Source: Rhizobium sp. 16-488-2b (lineage in GTDB: Bacteria; Pseudomonadota; Alphaproteobacteria; Rhizobiales; Rhizobiaceae). Taken from it: a stretch of 64,000 nt of DNA. Shown here in pieces: positions 52,355-61,918 of this stretch. A program made the translations under genes and the position numbers. The stretch spans positions 124,001 to 188,000 of the forward strand of contig NZ_JAGHMF010000020.1 in the NCBI RefSeq assembly GCF_017741815.1, written 5' to 3'. Numbering within the stretch: the first letter of the stretch is position 1; the number at the start of each line of letters is the position of its first letter. The notes under the pieces are model-generated. The model searched no databases and was not told the DNA's origin. It saw only the letters and a program-made list of their open reading frames with translations.

Positions 52355-52459
52355 CATATTACTGTGTGACAGGTTCCCCTCTTGCCCGGCCCCTCTTGAA
52401 GGTGAACCGCGCGAGCCAATCTAACGTATGGTCCGTTAGTCCCTGCCGCAGGTCGCACC

Positions 52460-53536
52460 ATGCTTACCCTCGTCTCCGCCCTCCTCGCCCCTCTAGCCGC
52501 AGCAATCGGCTACTCCTCCTATAAGGCCCGCCAGTTCGAGCAGGCCTATCCCAATATTGGCGAGCTGACCGACATTGGCGGCTACCGCATGAACGCCGTC
52601 CACATCGAGCGCCCCGAAACCGCCGACCTGCCGGCGCTGGTCTTCATCCATGGCGCCAGCGGCAACCTGCTCGACCAGATCGGCGCCTTTCTCGAGCCCT
52701 TGCGTGGCCGCGCCGAAATGCTCTTCGTCGACCGCCCCGGCCATGGTTATTCCGAACGCGGCGGACCGGATAACGCCCTGCCCTCAGGCCAGGCGGACGC
52801 CATTGCCGCATTGATGGAAAAGCGCGGCATCGACAAGGCGATTATCGTCGGCCATTCCTTCGGCGGCGCCATCGCCGCCGCATTCGGCGTCCGTCATCCT
52901 GAAAAGACGGCCGGCCTGCTCTTCCTTGCGCCCGCCACGCACCCGTGGCCCGGCGGCATCGACTGGTACTATCACGTCTCTACAGCCCCGGTGATCGGTT
53001 GGCTCTTCAACCACGCACTGGTCGTCCCGCTCGGCCTGCGGCGCCTCGAACGCGGCACCCTCAACGTCTTCCGCCCCAATCCAAGGCCGGCCGACTACAT
53101 CCTGAAAACCGGCCCCTCGCTGGTGCTGCGCCCCGCCACCTTCCACAACAACGCCGCCGACTTCGTGCGCCTGCTCGATTACTTCAAGACGCAGTCGCAT
53201 CTCTATATCAAGATATCGGCACCCACTGTCATCATCACCGGCGACAGCGACGACATCGTCTGGGAGCACCTGCACTCGCAGGGCCTTGCCCGCGATATCG
53301 CCGGCTCCGAACTCGTCAAGATCAAGGGCGTCGGCCACAAGCCCGACTACCTCGCCACCGACGTCGCCATCGCGGCAATGGAGAAGATGTCAGGCCACGA
53401 CCGCGACCTGCAGGCCGCAGCACGGATTGCCGAGGCAAGACTCACGATGTCCTCAGCAGAGGAAGCCAGAATGCCGAGCGCTCCGCAGCCGGCGCCGAAG
53501 CCCGTCGCAACGCCAGACCTGCAAGGCACCACTTAG
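52460..53536 (+). CDS. Alpha/beta hydrolase
   Basis: 358 residues. An N-terminal hydrophobic helix (MLTLVSALLAPLAAAIGYSS) suggests membrane anchoring. The fold includes LVFIHGASGN (oxyanion region), DRPGHGYS, the nucleophile elbow VGHSFGGAIA, the acid in ITGDSDDIVW and the His in GVGHKPDY. The C-terminus is Pro/Ala-rich and likely flexible. Substrate unknown. It precedes the ggt gene on the same strand after about 70 bases. Confidence 0.9.
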   Translation: MLTLVSALLAPLAAAIGYSSYKARQFEQAYPNIGELTDIGGYRMNAVHIERPETADLPALVFIHGASGNLLDQIGAFLEPLRGRAEMLFVDRPGHGYSERGGPDNALPSGQADAIAALMEKRGIDKAIIVGHSFGGAIAAAFGVRHPEKTAGLLFLAPATHPWPGGIDWYYHVSTAPVIGWLFNHALVVPLGLRRLERGTLNVFRPNPRPADYILKTGPSLVLRPATFHNNAADFVRLLDYFKTQSHLYIKISAPTVIITGDSDDIVWEHLHSQGLARDIAGSELVKIKGVGHKPDYLATDVAIAAMEKMSGHDRDLQAAARIAEARLTMSSAEEARMPSAPQPAPKPVATPDLQGTT

Positions 53537-53608
53537 CGCCCGCCGCGCATTGCCTGCCACGCCTGCAACCCCATATGTTCCCCATGCCAGTCCAACGAGG
53601 GGAACATC

Positions 53609-55354
53609 ATGGACCGTCTTCACACGAAATCGGCAGCCTTCATCGCTGCCCTGTCGCTGACGCTGGCGCCAATCGCGCCGGCGCTTGCCGCCTCGCCCGC
53701 GCCGGTCGAGGCCGAGCATGGCATGGTCGTCACTGCCCAGCATCTGGCGACCGATGTCGGCGTCGACGTGCTGAAGAGCGGCGGCAATGCCGTGGATGCG
53801 GCGGTTGCCGTCGGCTATGCGCTCGCCGTGGTCTATCCGACCGCCGGCAACATCGGCGGCGGTGGCTTCATGACGATCCGCATGAAGGACGGCAAAACCA
53901 GTTTCCTCGATTTCCGCGAGCGCGCGCCGATCGCCGCCACCAAGACCATGTATCTTGACGCCAAGGGCGATATCGTCCCCCGCGCCAGCCTCGACGGCTA
54001 TCTGGCCGTCGGCGTGCCCGGCTCCGTCATGGGCTTCGAGACCGCCCGCGAGAAATACGGCACCAAGTCGCGCCAGGATCTCATCGCCCCCGCCATCCGC
54101 TACGCCAAGGATGGCTTCACGCTTGAGCAGGGCGACGTGGCCTCGCTCGAAGGCAGCGCCAAGCGGCTGGCCAAGGACGAGGCCGCCGCCAAGATCTTCC
54201 TCAAGCCCGACGGCAAGCTCTTCACCTCGGGCGAAAAGCTGGTGCAGCCGGAGCTCGCCTCAGTGCTGTCGAGCATCTCCGACAAGGGCACCGACGCCTT
54301 CTACAAGGGCATGCCGGCGGATGCGATCGTGAAAGCGAGCCAGGTCAAGGGCGGCATTCTCGCGAAAGAAGACTTCGAGCAATATCAGGTGCGCGAGCTG
54401 AAGCCGGTGGAATGCAGCTATCGCGGCTATGACATCATCTCCTCGCCCCCGCCCTCCTCCGGCGGCGTCATCATCTGCGAGATCCTGAATATCCTGGAAG
54501 GCTATCCACTCTCCTTCCTCGGCTACGGCTCGGCCGAGACCGTGCACCTCATGACCGAGGCCATGCGTTACGCCTATGTCGACCGCAACGCCGCCCTCGG
54601 CGACCCGGATTTCGTCGACAACCCGGTCACGACCCTTCTCGACAAGAGCTACGCCAAGGCTATCCGCGCCAAGATCGACATCAACAAGTCAGGCACCTCC
54701 GCCGACCTGAAGCCGCTCGGCGCCAAGGAAAGCACCGAGACCACGCATTACTCGATCATCGACGACGAGGGCAACGCGGTCGCCGTCACCTACACGCTGA
54801 ACGGCAACTTCGGCGCCGGCGTCGTGGCGCCCGGCACCGGCATCCTTCTCAACAACGAGATGGACGACTTCACCTCCAAGCCCGGCGTCCCCAATCTCTA
54901 CGGCCTCGTCCAGGGCGAAGCCAACGCCATCGCGCCCAGGAAGACGCCGCTCTCGTCGATGAGCCCCACCATCGTTACCAAGGACGGCAAGCCCTTCATG
55001 GTGATCGGCAGCCCCGGCGGCTCGCGCATCATCACGATTACGCTGGAAGCCATTCTGAATGTCGTCGATTTCGGCATGGACATCAGCCAGGCCGTCAACG
55101 CCCCGCGCATCCATCACCAGTGGCAGCCCGACAAGATCTATTTCGAACCCTAAGCCCTGTCGCCCGACACGATCCGCGCGCTGATCGCGATGGGCCACAC
55201 CATGGACGACGGCAGCGGCACGCCCGTCTGGGGCCAGGCCGCCGGCATCCTCGTCGGCGGCAAGAGCCTGAAAGATATCGAGAAAGGCGGCGGCGCCCGC
55301 TACAACGGCGCCATGGACAGCCGCTCGGCCGAGGGCTCGGCCGGCGGCTATTAG
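53609..55354 (+). pseudogene. ggt: Gamma-glutamyltranspeptidase interrupted by one in-frame stop
   Basis: The frame up to the TAA at 55151-55153 gives 514 residues: signal peptide ending PALAA, large subunit, predicted nucleophile Thr378 (ETTHYSI) and IGSPGGSRII of the small subunit. The same frame stays open after the TAA for 66 more codons and encodes the missing family C-terminus (ALSPDTIRALIAMGHTMDD ... GGY) to TAG at 55354. The enzyme cleaves glutathione in the periplasm. The truncated small subunit (about 137 instead of 204 residues) probably does not fold. A sequencing error or stop readthrough would restore a normal gene. Confidence 0.85.
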
Positions 55355-55364
55355 AGCACACTCA

Positions 55365-56072
55365 TCAGCGGATCGTCGTATGCGCATACTCGGCCTGGAT
55401 CGTGACCACCGGCTTGGCGCCGACCACGCTCGGCCGGGGGCTATCGATCAGCGACGCCTTGGCGGTGACGGTATAATCGACGGGCACGTCCTTGCCGAAG
55501 TCGAGATAGCTGTCCACCGAATGCGCCTTCACGTCGATCGTCTCGTCGGCATTGAGCTTGTCGTAAGTCAGATGCGCCCGCAGCGCGGCGCTGTCGATGG
55601 CGACGTTCGAAGCATGACCCTGCAGTGTCACGTCGGCCGCCTTGCTCGATAGGCCGAGCTTCGCAAACTCCCCGTCGAACCGAGCCATGACAGCCTGCTG
55701 GTTGACGTCGATCGACCCGCCCGGCGGGATGTTAGCGACGACTTCGGGCGAGCAATCGGAGAGATCGAACCATTTCGTAGAGGCGACCGCGATCGAAAGC
55801 GTCGTCCCATCGATCACCATCCGGCTCTGGTCCTCGCAACCGCTGAAGAACCAGCTCGAATACCAGCGGCTGAACCAGCCATCGCGCCGCCCCCGCGTCT
55901 CGGCCCGATAGGGCTCATCTGAATTGGCGCTGATCCGGATCGAGCTGGCGTCACCTGTTATGACGATCGAGCGGATCGCCGAGACGTCGATCGTCTCTCC
56001 CGTCCGCCAGCCATCGGCATAGCTTGAAACCAGCGTGAACAGGAGCAGAGGTATGGTTAGGATGATCATCAT
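55365..56072 (-). CDS. Secreted protein with DUF2807/GIN-like beta domain
   Basis: 235 residues; the start MMIILTIPLLLFTLVSSYADG is fixed by AAGGAG six bases upstream. After the signal peptide the protein is beta-rich with repeated short strands (SIVITGDASSIRISAN, DGTTLSIAVAS, DVTLQGHASNVAIDSA), resembling putative adhesin GIN domains. Two cysteines (SGCEDQ and LSDCSPE) may pair. It is divergent from a membrane-anchored AraC regulator, which may control it. Function unknown. Confidence 0.75.
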   Translation of the reverse strand: MMIILTIPLLLFTLVSSYADGWRTGETIDVSAIRSIVITGDASSIRISANSDEPYRAETRGRRDGWFSRWYSSWFFSGCEDQSRMVIDGTTLSIAVASTKWFDLSDCSPEVVANIPPGGSIDVNQQAVMARFDGEFAKLGLSSKAADVTLQGHASNVAIDSAALRAHLTYDKLNADETIDVKAHSVDSYLDFGKDVPVDYTVTAKASLIDSPRPSVVGAKPVVTIQAEYAHTTIR

Positions 56073-56230
56073 GGCAGTCTCCTTGCGTGACACCGCTCCC
56101 ATCGAGCGGCTGACCCAAGGTCGCTGAGACCACAGGAAATCGAGACCTCGATCGCGATCCGGGTCGCCCGAGATTGCGATCGAGGTCATTGTCGTGCTCA
56201 TATCACTCTTCTGTTGCTGGATCCGCACCC

Positions 56231-57340
56231 ATGATCTTCGTGCCGCTGCCCTTCGTCGTCACCTTGCTGCTCGCGATCCTGCTTGTCCGGATGGTCAGGC
56301 AAAGCGATGGCCTGGCGCCCGAGCGGCGGCCCTTCCTCATCCTGATCGGGCTCTACGCGCTGCAATCGGTGCTGCTCGGCCTGCGCTGGGGCTATGACAT
56401 CATCGCCCTGATGCCCGGCCAGGCGGTGCTCGCCGCCCTGATCGCCGCCTTCGCCTGGATCAGCTTCAGCAACCTCGCGCGCGACAACACCCTCTCCTGG
56501 CTGCGCCTTGCGCCGCATCTCCTGCCCGCCGCCATCGTCCTTCTGCTGATGATCTTCTGGCGCGGCCCCGTCGGCATCTTCATCACCGCCACCTTCACGG
56601 CCTATGGCGCCGCCCTCATCTGGCTCGCCCGACACGGCCCAGACGGGCTTGTTTCCTCGCGGCTCGACGGCGCGCTCCTCTCCTACCGCTCGCTGCTGAT
56701 TACCGCCGCGGCGCTCCTTGCCTCCGCCACCGCCGATATCGTCATCAGCTTCGATTTCCATCGAACCGGCGGCGCTCACGCCGGCGCCGTGGTCGCGATC
56801 GGCAATGTCATCTCGCTGCTGGCACTCGGCACCGCCGCTGCCATCGCCAGCAGCAGCCAGTCCACAGAACCCGCGCATTCGCCGCAGCCACAGCCACCGG
56901 CCCCCTCGCCGACATCCGGCCCGACCGAGGAAGACGGCGCCATCGCCCGCTCGCTGGACCAACTCATGCAATCGCGCGAACTCTACCGCGACCCCGAGCT
57001 CAATCTCGGCCGCATCGCCCGCCGGATGAACCTGCCCGCGCGGCGCGTATCGATCGCGGTCAACCGCGTGCACGGGGCGAGCGTCTCCCAATATGTCAAC
57101 GACTTCCGCATCCGCGCCGCCTACCAGATGCTGGAAACGACCGATGAGCCGGTAACCCGGCTGATGTTCGACTGCGGCTTCATCAGCAAGTCGAATTTCA
57201 ACCGCGAATTCCTGCGCGTCACCGCCACAAGCCCCACGGAATACCGCCGGCACCACCAGACCCGGCCGGTCAGCCCAAAGCCCGCACCGGAACCGGAATT
57301 CCTGCCAGCGCCGCAAGAGCCGCTTTTCATGTCACCGTGA
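56231..57340 (+). CDS. Membrane-anchored AraC family regulator
   Basis: 369 residues from MIFVPLPFVVTLLLAILLV. Six to seven hydrophobic helices fill the first 220 residues. A Pro-rich linker (QPQPPAPSPTSGP) follows, then a C-terminal AraC helix-turn-helix (NLGRIARRMNLPARRVSIAVN and LMFDCGFISKSNFNREFLR). The layout is that of membrane-bound AraC regulators that sense envelope or extracellular cues; ligand unknown. It is divergent from the secreted GIN-like protein. Confidence 0.88.
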   Translation: MIFVPLPFVVTLLLAILLVRMVRQSDGLAPERRPFLILIGLYALQSVLLGLRWGYDIIALMPGQAVLAALIAAFAWISFSNLARDNTLSWLRLAPHLLPAAIVLLLMIFWRGPVGIFITATFTAYGAALIWLARHGPDGLVSSRLDGALLSYRSLLITAAALLASATADIVISFDFHRTGGAHAGAVVAIGNVISLLALGTAAAIASSSQSTEPAHSPQPQPPAPSPTSGPTEEDGAIARSLDQLMQSRELYRDPELNLGRIARRMNLPARRVSIAVNRVHGASVSQYVNDFRIRAAYQMLETTDEPVTRLMFDCGFISKSNFNREFLRVTATSPTEYRRHHQTRPVSPKPAPEPEFLPAPQEPLFMSP

Positions 57341-57410
57341 CAAAGCAGCCGTTCACAACGCGAAGGCCGCGTCCTATTCATGACGGCATCATCATCCGAA
57401 AGAGCTTTCC

Positions 57411-58385
57411 ATGGTCAGCATTGAAATGATCGTCGCCGCCCGCGCCCGCCTGCGTGGACATGCCCGCCGCACCCCGCTTCTTTCCTCTCCGTTTCTCGAT
57501 GAGATCGCCGGGCGCCGGCTGTTCATCAAGGCCGAATGCCTGCAGCACACCGGCTCCTTCAAGTTTCGCGGTGGCTGGTCGGCCGTCTCGGCACTGGAGC
57601 CAGACGTGCGCGCCCGCGGCGTCATCGCGTTCTCTTCCGGCAACCACGCGCAGGGCGTCGCCCTTGCCGCCAAGCTGCACGGCGTCCCCTCCGTCATCAT
57701 CATGCCCTCCGACGCCCCGAAGCTGAAGATATCAAATACCCGCGCGCTCGGCGCCGAGGTCGTGCTCTACGACCGCGCCACCGAAGACCGCGACGCGATC
57801 GGCGCGCGCCTCTCGGAAGAGCGCCGCCTGACGCTGATCAAGCCCTTCGACGAACCGCAGGTCATCGCCGGCCAGGGCACGACCGGGCTGGAGATCGCCG
57901 AACAGGCGGAAGAGGAAGGCGTGACCGCAGCCGAAGTGCTGGTTCCCTGCGGCGGTGGCGGCCTGACCTCGGGCATCGCGCTGGCGCTCGAAGCCCGCAC
58001 GCCAAGCTTCCGCGTCCGCCCCTGCGAGCCCGAAGGCTTCGACGACACCACCCGCTCGCTGGCCTCGGGCAAGATCGAGCGAAATGCCACGCTATCAGGC
58101 TCGATCTGCGACGCCATCATCACCCCGCAGCCCGGCAACATCACCTTCCCGATCCTCAAACGCCTCGCCGGCCCCGGCCTCGTCGTCACCGACGAGGAAG
58201 CGCTCCGCGCCATGGCGCTGGCCTTCACCCGCCTGAAGATCGTCGTCGAACCCGGCGGTGCGGTCGCGCTGGCCGCCGCGCTGTTTCATGGCGAGCAGTT
58301 GCAGGAGGATGCCGCGATCGTGGTGACCTCGGGCGGCAATGTCGATGACGAGATGTTTGGCCGGGCGCTGGCGTTGCGGGGGTAG
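57411..58385 (+). CDS. PLP-dependent threonine/serine dehydratase-like enzyme
   Basis: 324 residues. The PLP lysine lies in HTGSFKFRGG, the phosphate-binding Gly loop is VPCGGGGLTSGI, and FSSGNHAQGVALAA is the substrate-site motif of the fold-type II dehydratases. No ACT regulatory domain follows, so it resembles catabolic threonine dehydratase or serine racemase-type enzymes. Specificity cannot be told. Single gene. Confidence 0.9.
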   Translation: MVSIEMIVAARARLRGHARRTPLLSSPFLDEIAGRRLFIKAECLQHTGSFKFRGGWSAVSALEPDVRARGVIAFSSGNHAQGVALAAKLHGVPSVIIMPSDAPKLKISNTRALGAEVVLYDRATEDRDAIGARLSEERRLTLIKPFDEPQVIAGQGTTGLEIAEQAEEEGVTAAEVLVPCGGGGLTSGIALALEARTPSFRVRPCEPEGFDDTTRSLASGKIERNATLSGSICDAIITPQPGNITFPILKRLAGPGLVVTDEEALRAMALAFTRLKIVVEPGGAVALAAALFHGEQLQEDAAIVVTSGGNVDDEMFGRALALRG

Positions 58386-58568
58386 GATCGCGAGGTCGGT
58401 GTTGCGGGATGTCGCTGCGAGACCGAGAGCTCGGCGGGTGCTGTAGCCGGCTCCAAGACCGAGGTCTCGGCGGGCGTGTTACCCCCCTCCAAGCCAACGA
58501 CGAACTCACCCGCCGAGCCCTACCGCACGGCACCACACCAAGCCCGCGATTAGGCCCTATCAACCGGC

Positions 58569-59378
58569 TCAATCCCCCTCCGCAAGCCCCCGCCGGATCG
58601 CCACCTCCACCGGGCAATAATCCCCATCCGCCCGCTCCAGCGAAAACGGCTGCCGTAGCCCAAGCGGTGGCTGCGCCATGAAGCGCGGGGTCCTGCCGCG
58701 ATGCATCTGCGCAGCATGCACCAAGAACGGATGGCACAGATAGACCGTACCCGCCGCCCCCGTCGCCAGCGCCTGCGGCCGCTCGGCCCCCATCTGCTCC
58801 AGATACATATGCGACCGCCCCGCCTCGCCCGCCGGCGCCAGATAGCGCGCCATGTCCTTGTGCGAGCCCACCCGGATCCGCGTCGGCGCATCCTCCTCGC
58901 CGACATCGGAGAACAGGAAGAGCATCAGCAACGCCCGGTCCCGCGAGGTGACGTTCACGCGCCACGCCGAGAAATCGCTGCGCTCGTTCGGGTCGCCCGT
59001 CTCCCCGGCGAAGCTCAGATCCACATGCCAGCCGGCATCCCCGGGATCATCGGGATGCGGAAACCTTACCGGAAAGCTGCCGAGCCCATCGCGCGGCAGC
59101 CACCGCCCCTTGCCCACCAACTGATCAAATGCCTGGTGCAGCACCGGCGTGTTGGCCGCCGCGGCAAACGGTCCGCCGCCGTAGCCGGGAAGTCTGACAA
59201 CGGGATGGGTCCAGGTTGAGGGATCGTCGCGATCGCAGGGAATGTCGCGCCACATGATATCGCGCGCCTGCTTCGCCAGTTCGCGTGGAAAGGCGTTGTC
59301 GATGCGGATAAAACCGTTCTCGATGAACAGCTCGATCTCGGCCGCGCTGAGCACAGGCGGATAGGTTTTGTCGGTCAT
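58569..59378 (-). CDS. Phytanoyl-CoA dioxygenase (PhyH) family protein
   Basis: 269 residues from MTDKTYPPVLSAAEIELFIE. The Fe(II) triad of the family is present: HVD in GWHVDLSFAGE and the distal His in YLCHPFLVHAAQ, with a 2-oxoglutarate-binding Arg region near RGRTPRFM. It is expected to hydroxylate a small substrate using 2-oxoglutarate and O2. Substrate unknown. The gene stands alone. Confidence 0.88.
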   Translation of the reverse strand: MTDKTYPPVLSAAEIELFIENGFIRIDNAFPRELAKQARDIMWRDIPCDRDDPSTWTHPVVRLPGYGGGPFAAAANTPVLHQAFDQLVGKGRWLPRDGLGSFPVRFPHPDDPGDAGWHVDLSFAGETGDPNERSDFSAWRVNVTSRDRALLMLFLFSDVGEEDAPTRIRVGSHKDMARYLAPAGEAGRSHMYLEQMGAERPQALATGAAGTVYLCHPFLVHAAQMHRGRTPRFMAQPPLGLRQPFSLERADGDYCPVEVAIRRGLAEGD

Positions 59379-59606
59379 GGAAATTGCTCCATCTGCGCCT
59401 CCCCGGAGCGTCGCTCGTCTGACAGGAGGCGGATTTCGGTCAAGCGCCGCTGCCGGCCGAAGGGCCGGGTTGCGGTCGCGTCTTCGGGGCCACAGTGGTG
59501 GCCGAGCCACTAGCGGCTCAAGAAGAAGACCGAAGCGATGTTGAGCGTGAGGGTCATCATGGTGGCTGAAGGCTAACAGCGGCCGGCCAACGGGTCAACC
59601 GCGCCC

Positions 59607-60536
59607 CTACCGTGCCATCCGCACCGCACTGGCCGCAACGGGCCTTGCAACCTCGCCAAGCACATCCGAAACCGACTGCCGCACCAACCCCGCTAGCCTC
59701 GCCACCGCCGGCGCGCTCTCGGCCTCGGCGCGATGCAGCACCAATCCGAGCCCCGGCAATTCAGGCAGCGCCAGTTCCTCTGCCATGATCGGCCTCACCT
59801 TCCCAGGCAGGCCGACCGGCGTGCGCAGCGTGATGCCGAGCCCCGCCGCCGTCGCCGCCCACAAGCCGCCGAGGCTGGGGCTCACAAAGGCGAGCCGCCA
59901 GGAAATGCCCGCCGCATCCAGCGCCCTGGTCGCCGCGCTGCGCATCAGGCAGGGCGCCTCGAGTGCGGCGAGCGGCAGCGGCTCCCCGCTCGCCGGGTCC
60001 CACCCCGATGACACGGCAGCCGACCCGATCCAGCGCATCGGCACCTCGCCGATCCGGTCGCAATGCGACGTCAGCGTCCCGTCGCTCCAGGCGAGCGCAA
60101 GGTCCAGCTTGCCAGACATCACCCGCTCGATCAGCTCGACGTTGCGCACCACGCGCGCCTCAATGCGTACCTTCGGATGCGCCCGTGCGAAACGGCCGAG
60201 CACCTCAGGCAGCAGCGTCTCGCCGAAATCTTCCTGCAGCCCCAGCCGCACCCAGCCCTCCAGCTCGACGCTGTGCACGGCCGCCGCAGCCTCGTCGTTC
60301 AGTTCCAGCAGCCGGCGCGCATAGCCGAGCATGGTTTCACCGGCATCGGTCAGCGCCAGGCCGCGGCCGGATTTGCGGAAGATCGGCGTGCCCGCCTGCT
60401 CCTCCAGCTTCTTCAGTTGCGCGCTGATCGCCGAGGTCGAGCGCCCTAGCCGGTCGGCGGCTCGCGCGAAATTGCCGAGCTCCATGCCGGTCACGAAGGT
60501 TCTGAGAACGTCGAGGTCGAAGATCGTCCGGCGCAT
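59607..60536 (-). CDS. LysR family transcriptional regulator
   Basis: 309 residues from MRRTIFDLDVLRTFVTGMEL (an ATG four codons earlier is possible). The N-terminal winged helix includes FARAADRLGRSTSAISAQLKKLEEQAGTPIF, typical of LysR proteins; the C-terminal periplasmic-binding-like domain follows. It is divergent from the tautomerase/DUF4865 operon with about 106 bases between, the usual LysR target layout. Confidence 0.93.
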   Translation of the reverse strand: MRRTIFDLDVLRTFVTGMELGNFARAADRLGRSTSAISAQLKKLEEQAGTPIFRKSGRGLALTDAGETMLGYARRLLELNDEAAAAVHSVELEGWVRLGLQEDFGETLLPEVLGRFARAHPKVRIEARVVRNVELIERVMSGKLDLALAWSDGTLTSHCDRIGEVPMRWIGSAAVSSGWDPASGEPLPLAALEAPCLMRSAATRALDAAGISWRLAFVSPSLGGLWAATAAGLGITLRTPVGLPGKVRPIMAEELALPELPGLGLVLHRAEAESAPAVARLAGLVRQSVSDVLGEVARPVAASAVRMAR

Positions 60537-60642
60537 GAAACAGTCCATATTTTCAGGATCGACAATCCATTATATTCTGATTTTCTGCATTATCGTGCCG
60601 TGCGATCCTCTTCCTGTCAACATCTGGGAAAAGGAGGCAAAC

Positions 60643-61062
60643 ATGCCCTTCACTCGTATCTCGCTTCTGAAAGGCAAGTCGCCGGATTACATCGCGGCTC
60701 TCTCCGAGAGCCTCCACCGCGCCATGGTGGAAACCTTCAACGTGCCGCCGGCCGATCGCTTTCACATCATCCACCAGCACGATCGGGGCGAACTGATCTT
60801 CGACCGCAATTATCTCGCCGGTCCGCGCTCCGACGATTTCGTGCTGATCGCCATCACCGCCGGCAAGCCGCGCACAGCGGAGGCGCGCACCGCCTTCTTC
60901 AAGCGCGCGGTCGAACTGCTCGGCCAGTCGCCGGGCCTGCGGCCTGAGGATGTGATGATCGTCGTCAACACCACGGCGCCGGACGAGTGGTCTTTCGGCA
61001 ATGGTGGGCAGCAAATGCTGGAGCCCGGCTGGGAAATCCGCGCAATGGAGACCGCGCCATGA
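60643..61062 (+). CDS. Tautomerase family protein
   Basis: 139 residues. The processed N-terminus would be Pro (MPFTRISLLKGKS), the catalytic base of the 4-oxalocrotonate tautomerase superfamily; AAGGAGG is upstream. The longer length and the segments HRAMVETFNVPPADRFHIIHQH and NYLAGPRSDDFVLIAI match the larger Tautomerase_2-like members. It is coupled to a DUF4865 gene by a four-base overlap. Confidence 0.9.
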   Translation: MPFTRISLLKGKSPDYIAALSESLHRAMVETFNVPPADRFHIIHQHDRGELIFDRNYLAGPRSDDFVLIAITAGKPRTAEARTAFFKRAVELLGQSPGLRPEDVMIVVNTTAPDEWSFGNGGQQMLEPGWEIRAMETAP

Positions 61063-61610
61063 TCGCGATGCAATACGCTTTCACCCTGCCCGCCGATTAC
61101 GACATGGCGATCATCGACCGCCGCATCCGCGACAAGGGCCCGATGACCGACGGCTTCCCAAAGCTCGGCTTCAAGGCCTATCTCACGGCGCGCAAGGGCG
61201 AACTCGGCGCGACCGACAATCTCTACGCGCCCTTCTATCTCTGGCGGCACGCTGAAGGCGCGAGCGACTTCCTCTGCGGCCCCGGTTTTGAGGCCGTCAG
61301 CCAATCCTTCGGCCGGCCGCAGGTGGCGACGTGGATTGTCTGGCATGGCGATGTGGCGCCGGATGTGGCCGAGGCGCGTTTCGCCACGCGCGAGATCTTG
61401 ACGCTGGGTACTGAGGTGTCGCTCGCATCCGTTCGTCAAAGCGAGACGGCCCACGCGCGGGAGCGGTTGGATCAGCCCGGCGTGCTCGCCTCCGTCGCAG
61501 CGTTCGATCCCTCGGGTTGGACGATGGTGCGGTTCGCATTGCACGCGGACGCGCCTGCTGTGTCGCCGTCGACGCGGATCTATCGCGTCGGTCACGTGTC
61601 GCTGCCTTGA
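61059..61610 (+). CDS. DUF4865 family protein
   Basis: 183 residues from MIAMQYAFTLPADYDMAIIDRR. Conserved-looking blocks include DGFPKLGFKAYLTARKG and NLYAPFYLWRH. No signal or membrane helix. It follows the tautomerase through an ATGA overlap; the two families occur together widely, which suggests one pathway. No reaction is known. Confidence 0.85.
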   Translation: MIAMQYAFTLPADYDMAIIDRRIRDKGPMTDGFPKLGFKAYLTARKGELGATDNLYAPFYLWRHAEGASDFLCGPGFEAVSQSFGRPQVATWIVWHGDVAPDVAEARFATREILTLGTEVSLASVRQSETAHARERLDQPGVLASVAAFDPSGWTMVRFALHADAPAVSPSTRIYRVGHVSLP

Positions 61611-61665
61611 CTGGTTATTCGCGGGACAGGCATGAAATGCTGATCGAGAGGTCAGTGGGTGCGTT

Positions 61666-61817
61666 GCCCCCCTCTGCCCTGCCGGGCATCTCCCCCACGG
61701 GTGGGGAGATTGGCTGGGCGCGGCCGCTCGCTCCAACCTTCATTGTTTAATTGGGGAGCAAGCCACGAGTCGATCTCCCCCCTTGTGGGGGAGATGTCCG
61801 GCAGGACAGAGGGGGGT
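61666..61817. repeat. Palindromic intergenic repeat
   Basis: About 150 bp with inverted arms: CCCCCCTCTGCCCTGCCGGG followed by CATCTCCCCCACGGGTGGGG on the left, and on the right its near-complement with GGGGGAGATGTCCGGCAGGA followed by CAGAGGGGGG. A central AT-rich loop separates the arms. This kind of CTCCCC-rich palindrome is common between rhizobial genes. The rest of 61611-61918 holds the pyk terminator and no gene. Confidence 0.7.
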
Positions 61818-61863
61818 ATTCCACGCACCAAGCCAGCGACCCACCACAACCCGACAACGAAAA

Positions 61864-61892
61864 AACCCGCCACCTCCAGGAGGCAGCGGGTT
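61864..61892 (-). terminator. Terminator after pyk
   Basis: On the minus strand AACCCGC/GCGGGTT arms around a loop with CTCCTGGAGG, followed by TTTTTTCG. Confidence 0.7.
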
Positions 61893-61918
61893 CTCAATTC
61901 AATCATACCAAATCCGGA

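Noticed and set aside
58386..58568. Two imperfect GACCGAG..CTCGGCGGG copies after the dehydratase gene
   Set aside because: Too degenerate to define a repeat element with confidence.
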